The position numbers and the translations under genes were made by a program. This document shows, one piece after another, positions 51,737 through 54,646 of a stretch of DNA of 54,646 bases. The stretch comes from Paenibacillus lignilyticus (lineage in GTDB: Bacteria; Bacillota; Bacilli; Paenibacillales; Paenibacillaceae). A model generated the notes under the pieces. That model was given only the letters and a program-made list of their open reading frames with translations. It was not told where the DNA came from and ran no database searches. The number at the start of each line of letters is the position of its first letter. Position 1 is the first letter of the stretch. The DNA is taken from the NCBI RefSeq assembly GCF_017942085.1, contig NZ_JAGKSP010000024.1:1-54646 (forward strand), in the 5' to 3' direction.

Positions 51737-53263
51737 GTGATCTTGTTGATAACCATTGGCTCTAAACAAATCGGTCTGACTATTGAACAAACCGCCATCC
51801 GTTTCACTACGCTTCGCAAGAAAAAAGCATGGGATCTGGATCGGACCGGATTTCTTCCGCTTCCTGATGGTGCCATTGTTGATGATCAGTTCGTCAAACT
51901 AGAAGAAATCCGCGGTATTTTTAAGAAATGGATTCAACAAGAGAAGCTTACCGGTGCAACCGTTTCGCTTGCCGTGCCAACTTCACAAATTATTGTTCGT
52001 AAAATGCGCATCCCAACCACCAATGATAAAGAGCTTCGGGCTTTAATTGAGCTGGAAGTTGAGACAACGCTCCATCTGCCATTCGAAGAGCCGATCTACG
52101 ATTTTCTGCAGATTGGCAAGGATGAGACTAGCACACAGGTTTTAATATTTGCAGCTCCACTTAAGTGGATTCGCACTGCTATGGAATTAATGGAGGATTC
52201 CGGCTTACGCGTTAAAGCCATTACTTTCCCTGCGGCTGCCCTAGCAAAATCATTATTTGCACAACAAACCGAAAAAACAAGTGAAACGATGGTTCTGAAC
52301 ATCGGTGATTCTATGCTCGAGATCTTTATGTTCCATGAAGGCAGCCCGATCTTCATGAGGGCGATCAACCTTTTGGAAAGTGGCGATCATCAACCCGGTC
52401 ACTTGAACGAATCCCAGTTATCCGAGCTAAGTACGGAGATCTCGCGGATCCTGAATTTCTATCAATTCGGGCTTCATGAAGGCGCCTCGCGCATTAGTAA
52501 AGCTATCGTAGCTGGATCCGTATCCGCACAGCAAGTCCTTATTTCCATATTGCGTGAAACACAGGCGGAAATCGCCATTCACGAAGCAGATTTCCCTTCC
52601 TTTGAAGACGGAAGTCTAGATGATGAGCAGGCTAATTATTTGATTCCTGCCGGTCTCGCTCTCCCTAAGGACCTTAGCTTCAACATCGATCTGCTTCCCA
52701 GAGTTAATCGTGAAGCCAAACTACTCCCTGTTGTTATCACTAGCGCTTTAGGTGCTTGGCTGCTCATTATGACACTGATCGGTTATTCCTTCATGACTAA
52801 CCGTACTGAAATATCAGATAACAAGGATCAGGTACAAACCTTAAATGATCAAATTGCACTCGCTCAAAATGAACTGCTTACAGGAGCTGCTCATGGCCAG
52901 TCAAATCCACTCTCGGAAATAGAAGCAATCAAGAAGAAACAAAAAGACGTAGTTGCGATCGTTAATGAGCTTGAACATAAGCTCCCGCTAAGTGCTGAAA
53001 TCCGTACACTTGGCTACACGGAACAAGGACAGATTTCTCTAACCGCCAGCTTCAATTCGATGAAAGATATGTCCCGCTACCTGTTCGATTTACACCGCTT
53101 ATCTTTTGCTGAAGATGCAGGCTTGCAAACGATGTCCAAAGGTGAGACTATGGCCACATCGACCGATAGCGGTGGGATCTCCGTCTCCAATCCATATACG
53201 GCTTCATTTAGCGTCAAGATGAAGCGGTCGAAGGAGGATGAGAACAATGGAACAACTAACTAA
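51737..53263 (+). CDS. pilM: PilM-PilN fusion protein
   Basis: A 508-aa protein joining two normally separate alignment-complex proteins. Residues 1-310 have the PilM actin-like fold (ITIGSKQIGLTI, LNIGDSMLEIFMF). Residues ~316-353 are the PilN start: NIDLLP then a membrane helix LLPVVITSALGAWLLIMTLI; a coiled coil (SDNKDQVQTLNDQIALAQNE) and a PilN domain follow. PilM would thus be fixed to the membrane. The start is uncertain (GTG 51737, or TTG 51743/51746). It overlaps the pilO-like gene. Confidence 0.85.
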   Translation: MILLITIGSKQIGLTIEQTAIRFTTLRKKKAWDLDRTGFLPLPDGAIVDDQFVKLEEIRGIFKKWIQQEKLTGATVSLAVPTSQIIVRKMRIPTTNDKELRALIELEVETTLHLPFEEPIYDFLQIGKDETSTQVLIFAAPLKWIRTAMELMEDSGLRVKAITFPAAALAKSLFAQQTEKTSETMVLNIGDSMLEIFMFHEGSPIFMRAINLLESGDHQPGHLNESQLSELSTEISRILNFYQFGLHEGASRISKAIVAGSVSAQQVLISILRETQAEIAIHEADFPSFEDGSLDDEQANYLIPAGLALPKDLSFNIDLLPRVNREAKLLPVVITSALGAWLLIMTLIGYSFMTNRTEISDNKDQVQTLNDQIALAQNELLTGAAHGQSNPLSEIEAIKKKQKDVVAIVNELEHKLPLSAEIRTLGYTEQGQISLTASFNSMKDMSRYLFDLHRLSFAEDAGLQTMSKGETMATSTDSGGISVSNPYTASFSVKMKRSKEDENNGTTN

Positions 53264-53900
53264 AAACCGGTCCTTATCCGTGCTCTTAGTGGCAGTACTG
53301 TTTCTGGCCTTGTTTGCAATTTATAGCTACTTGCTAAAACCATCAGCGGACCAAATTACCGATCAACAGGCTGAGATTGAACGTCTAAACAATGAGTACA
53401 ATCTGCTGAGTAAAAAACTCGCAGAGAAAAAAGAAGAGAGCAACGAATATTCCAAGGAAAATGTACAGCAAGCACTTCCGCTATGGGATAATACAGAGCA
53501 GTTGTTGCTTGATTTACAACAAATTGAATCAAGCACCGGTGGCGAGGCTCTAACCGCTACCTTTACTCCTGACCGTGTTGATGATCAAGAGAATGCGGAC
53601 ACAAGTGCAAGCGAAAATACTGATTCTACTACAAACAGCAGCACTTCATTTGGTCCTAATGTGAAACAACTCAAAGTAGGCCTAGTTATAAAAGGTAAAT
53701 ACGCAGACATTTTGCGTTATATCGAAGAACTGCAAAAGCTGCCAAGGTTAATTACGGTTGATTCTTTTGACGTAGCGAAATCGAGCAGTTTATCCGGTGA
53801 CGCCAAGCCTATCTCAGCCAATCTGGCGTTCACAGCCTACTTCGATCCATCCTACAAGTCACTTGCAAAAGATGTTCTTCTCCCTTTCGAAGAGAAATAA
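53247..53900 (+). CDS. PilO-like alignment-complex protein
   Basis: A 217-aa protein with an N-terminal membrane helix (SVLLVAVLFLALFAIYSYLL), a coiled coil (QAEIERLNNEYNLLSKKLAE) and a C-terminal PilO-like ferredoxin domain with KGKYADILRYIEELQKLPRLI. It pairs with PilN in other bacteria. ATG 53247 is chosen since GAAGGAGG lies 9 nt upstream; ATG 53238 is too near. It overlaps pilM by 17 bp. Confidence 0.85.
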   Translation: MEQLTKNRSLSVLLVAVLFLALFAIYSYLLKPSADQITDQQAEIERLNNEYNLLSKKLAEKKEESNEYSKENVQQALPLWDNTEQLLLDLQQIESSTGGEALTATFTPDRVDDQENADTSASENTDSTTNSSTSFGPNVKQLKVGLVIKGKYADILRYIEELQKLPRLITVDSFDVAKSSSLSGDAKPISANLAFTAYFDPSYKSLAKDVLLPFEEK

Positions 53901-53901
53901 A

Positions 53902-53948
53902 ACAAGCCGCCCTTACGTGAATCCATCACAACAAGGGCGGCTTTTCTT
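53902..53948. terminator. Bidirectional terminator between pilus operon and tRNA cluster
   Basis: AAGCCGCCCTT pairs with AAGGGCGGCTT, with T-runs both ways. It ends the pilus operon (plus) and the rrn-tRNA transcript (minus). Confidence 0.8.
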
Positions 53949-54025
53949 TGCCTATTCAACACAAAAAAGACGATCCCCAGATGAACTGGAAACCGTCATT
54001 CTATATCAAGTATTTGATTGTGTGA

Positions 54026-54100
54026 TGGAGCGGAAGACGGGAATCGAACCCGCGACCCTCGCCTTGGCAAGGCGATGCTCTACCGCTGAGCCACTTCCGC
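54026..54100 (-). tRNA. tRNA-Gly (GCC)
   Basis: GCGGAAGTGGCTCAGCGG-type cloverleaf, anticodon loop TTGCCAA, CCA encoded. Last of four tRNAs after 23S. Confidence 0.95.
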
Positions 54101-54109
54101 AGGTAAATA

Positions 54110-54192
54110 TGGTGCGCGTAGAGGGACTTGAACCCCCACGGTCGCCCGCCAGATCCTAAGTCTGGTGCGTCTGCCAATTCCGCCATACGCGC
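54110..54192 (-). tRNA. tRNA-Leu (TAG)
   Basis: GCGCGTATGGCGGAATTGG start, anticodon loop CTTAGGA, long variable arm, encoded CCA. Confidence 0.95.
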
Positions 54193-54228
54193 ATAATGTA
54201 ATGTGCCCCCATTGTCGTTAAACGAAAA

Positions 54229-54304
54229 TGGTGAGCCATGTAGGACTCGAACCTACGACACCCTGATTAAAAGTCAGGTGCTCTACCAACTGAGCTAATG
54301 GCTC
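54229..54304 (-). tRNA. tRNA-Lys (TTT)
   Basis: GAGCCATTAGCTCAGTTGG start, anticodon loop CTTTTAA, encoded CCA. Confidence 0.96.
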
Positions 54305-54317
54305 AATTTTAAAAAAA

Positions 54318-54393
<76 letters not shown>

Positions 54394-54554
54394 ATGTGTA
54401 TTATTTTCAAGTTTAACCAAACTCAATGAAATAAAACCCACAAGTGGGTTATTCAATTAGCTGGTTTGCAACTTGAAAACTGGATACGAACCTTTGCGAA
54501 GGTCTTGTTTTAGCTGATCTTGTCCGAAGTTGAACATCCGAGCGAATGTTCGTA
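54394..54554 (-). other. Spacer between 23S and tRNA-Thr, no 5S gene
   Basis: It has a GAACATTCG-CTCGGATGTTC hairpin just after 23S and a GTTTTCAAGTTG stretch like the boxA region. I see no 5S-like sequence in it. Confidence 0.7.
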
Positions 54555-54646
54555 GGATAAGCCCTCGACCGATTAGTATTCGTCAGCTGCATGCATTGCT
54601 GCACTTCCACCTCGAACCTATCAACCTGATCGTCTTTCAGGGGTCT
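54555..54646 (-). rRNA. 23S ribosomal RNA, 3' end (partial)
   Basis: The minus strand reads AGACCCCTGAAAGACGATCA and on through GGTTCGAGGTGGAAGTGC to CTAATCGGTCGAGGGCTTA, which is the 3' end of bacterial 23S rRNA. The gene continues beyond the right edge. Confidence 0.95.

Overview
The window looks like chromosomal DNA of a Gram-positive, spore-forming Paenibacillaceae bacterium (Paenibacillus or Cohnella type). The basis is a Bacillales-style rRNA leader and 23S 3' end, strong GGAGG ribosome-binding sites, an SLH-anchored amylase, an AraC-controlled sugar ABC importer without its own ATPase, a DUF3934 small protein and a monoderm type IV pilus locus. The genus call is inference; there is no 16S in the window. 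Both ends belong to rRNA operons read on the minus strand: the left end holds tandem promoters and leader of one operon (16S would lie just left of base 1), and the right end holds the last ~92 nt of a 23S gene followed by four tRNAs (Thr, Lys, Leu, Gly) and no 5S.

Left part (0.3-7 kb): a PhyH-family dioxygenase and a MazG-like pyrophosphohydrolase, then a sugar-nucleotide epimerase, two GT4 glycosyltransferases, a DUF1796 protein and three small unknown proteins. This is probably a surface or spore glycan locus. 7-13 kb: one 1985-codon secreted amylase/neopullulanase with starch-binding, FN3 and three SLH domains. Its promoter carries a cre-like site in the spacer, a leader terminator hairpin and two LacI-type palindromes. 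13.5-17 kb: a GNAT acetyltransferase, then a Gfo/Idh dehydrogenase plus TIM-barrel isomerase pair divergent from an AraC regulator. 17.1-18.3 kb: about 1.2 kb of non-coding DNA built of four different repeat types. 18.3-25 kb: a DUF3934 protein, a HEAT-like protein, a membrane AraC sensor-regulator and the three-gene sugar importer it faces.

25.4-35.7 kb is a potassium-homeostasis block on the minus strand: c-di-AMP (ydaO) riboswitch with terminator, a 138-aa orphan protein, a KdpE box, a 28-aa membrane peptide, kdpF, kdpA, kdpB, kdpC, an unusual double-sensor KdpD protein, a separate histidine kinase and kdpE. The KdpD sensor and kinase reading frames are the same frame, separated by a single TAA. 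This block is the most unusual part of the window because two potassium signals (c-di-AMP RNA switch, KdpDE) are stacked in front of the transporter and the sensor module is duplicated.

35.9-53.9 kb: a spermidine-synthase-like methyltransferase and ThpR, then a type IV pilus locus: two minor prepilins, a PilX-like protein, pilB, pilT, pilC, a major pilin, pilD, a fused pilM-pilN and a pilO-like gene. A 1844-codon secreted Ig-repeat protein, probably an adhesin, is inserted on the opposite strand. PilB carries two N-terminal MshEN-type motifs, so c-di-GMP control of pilus extension is possible.
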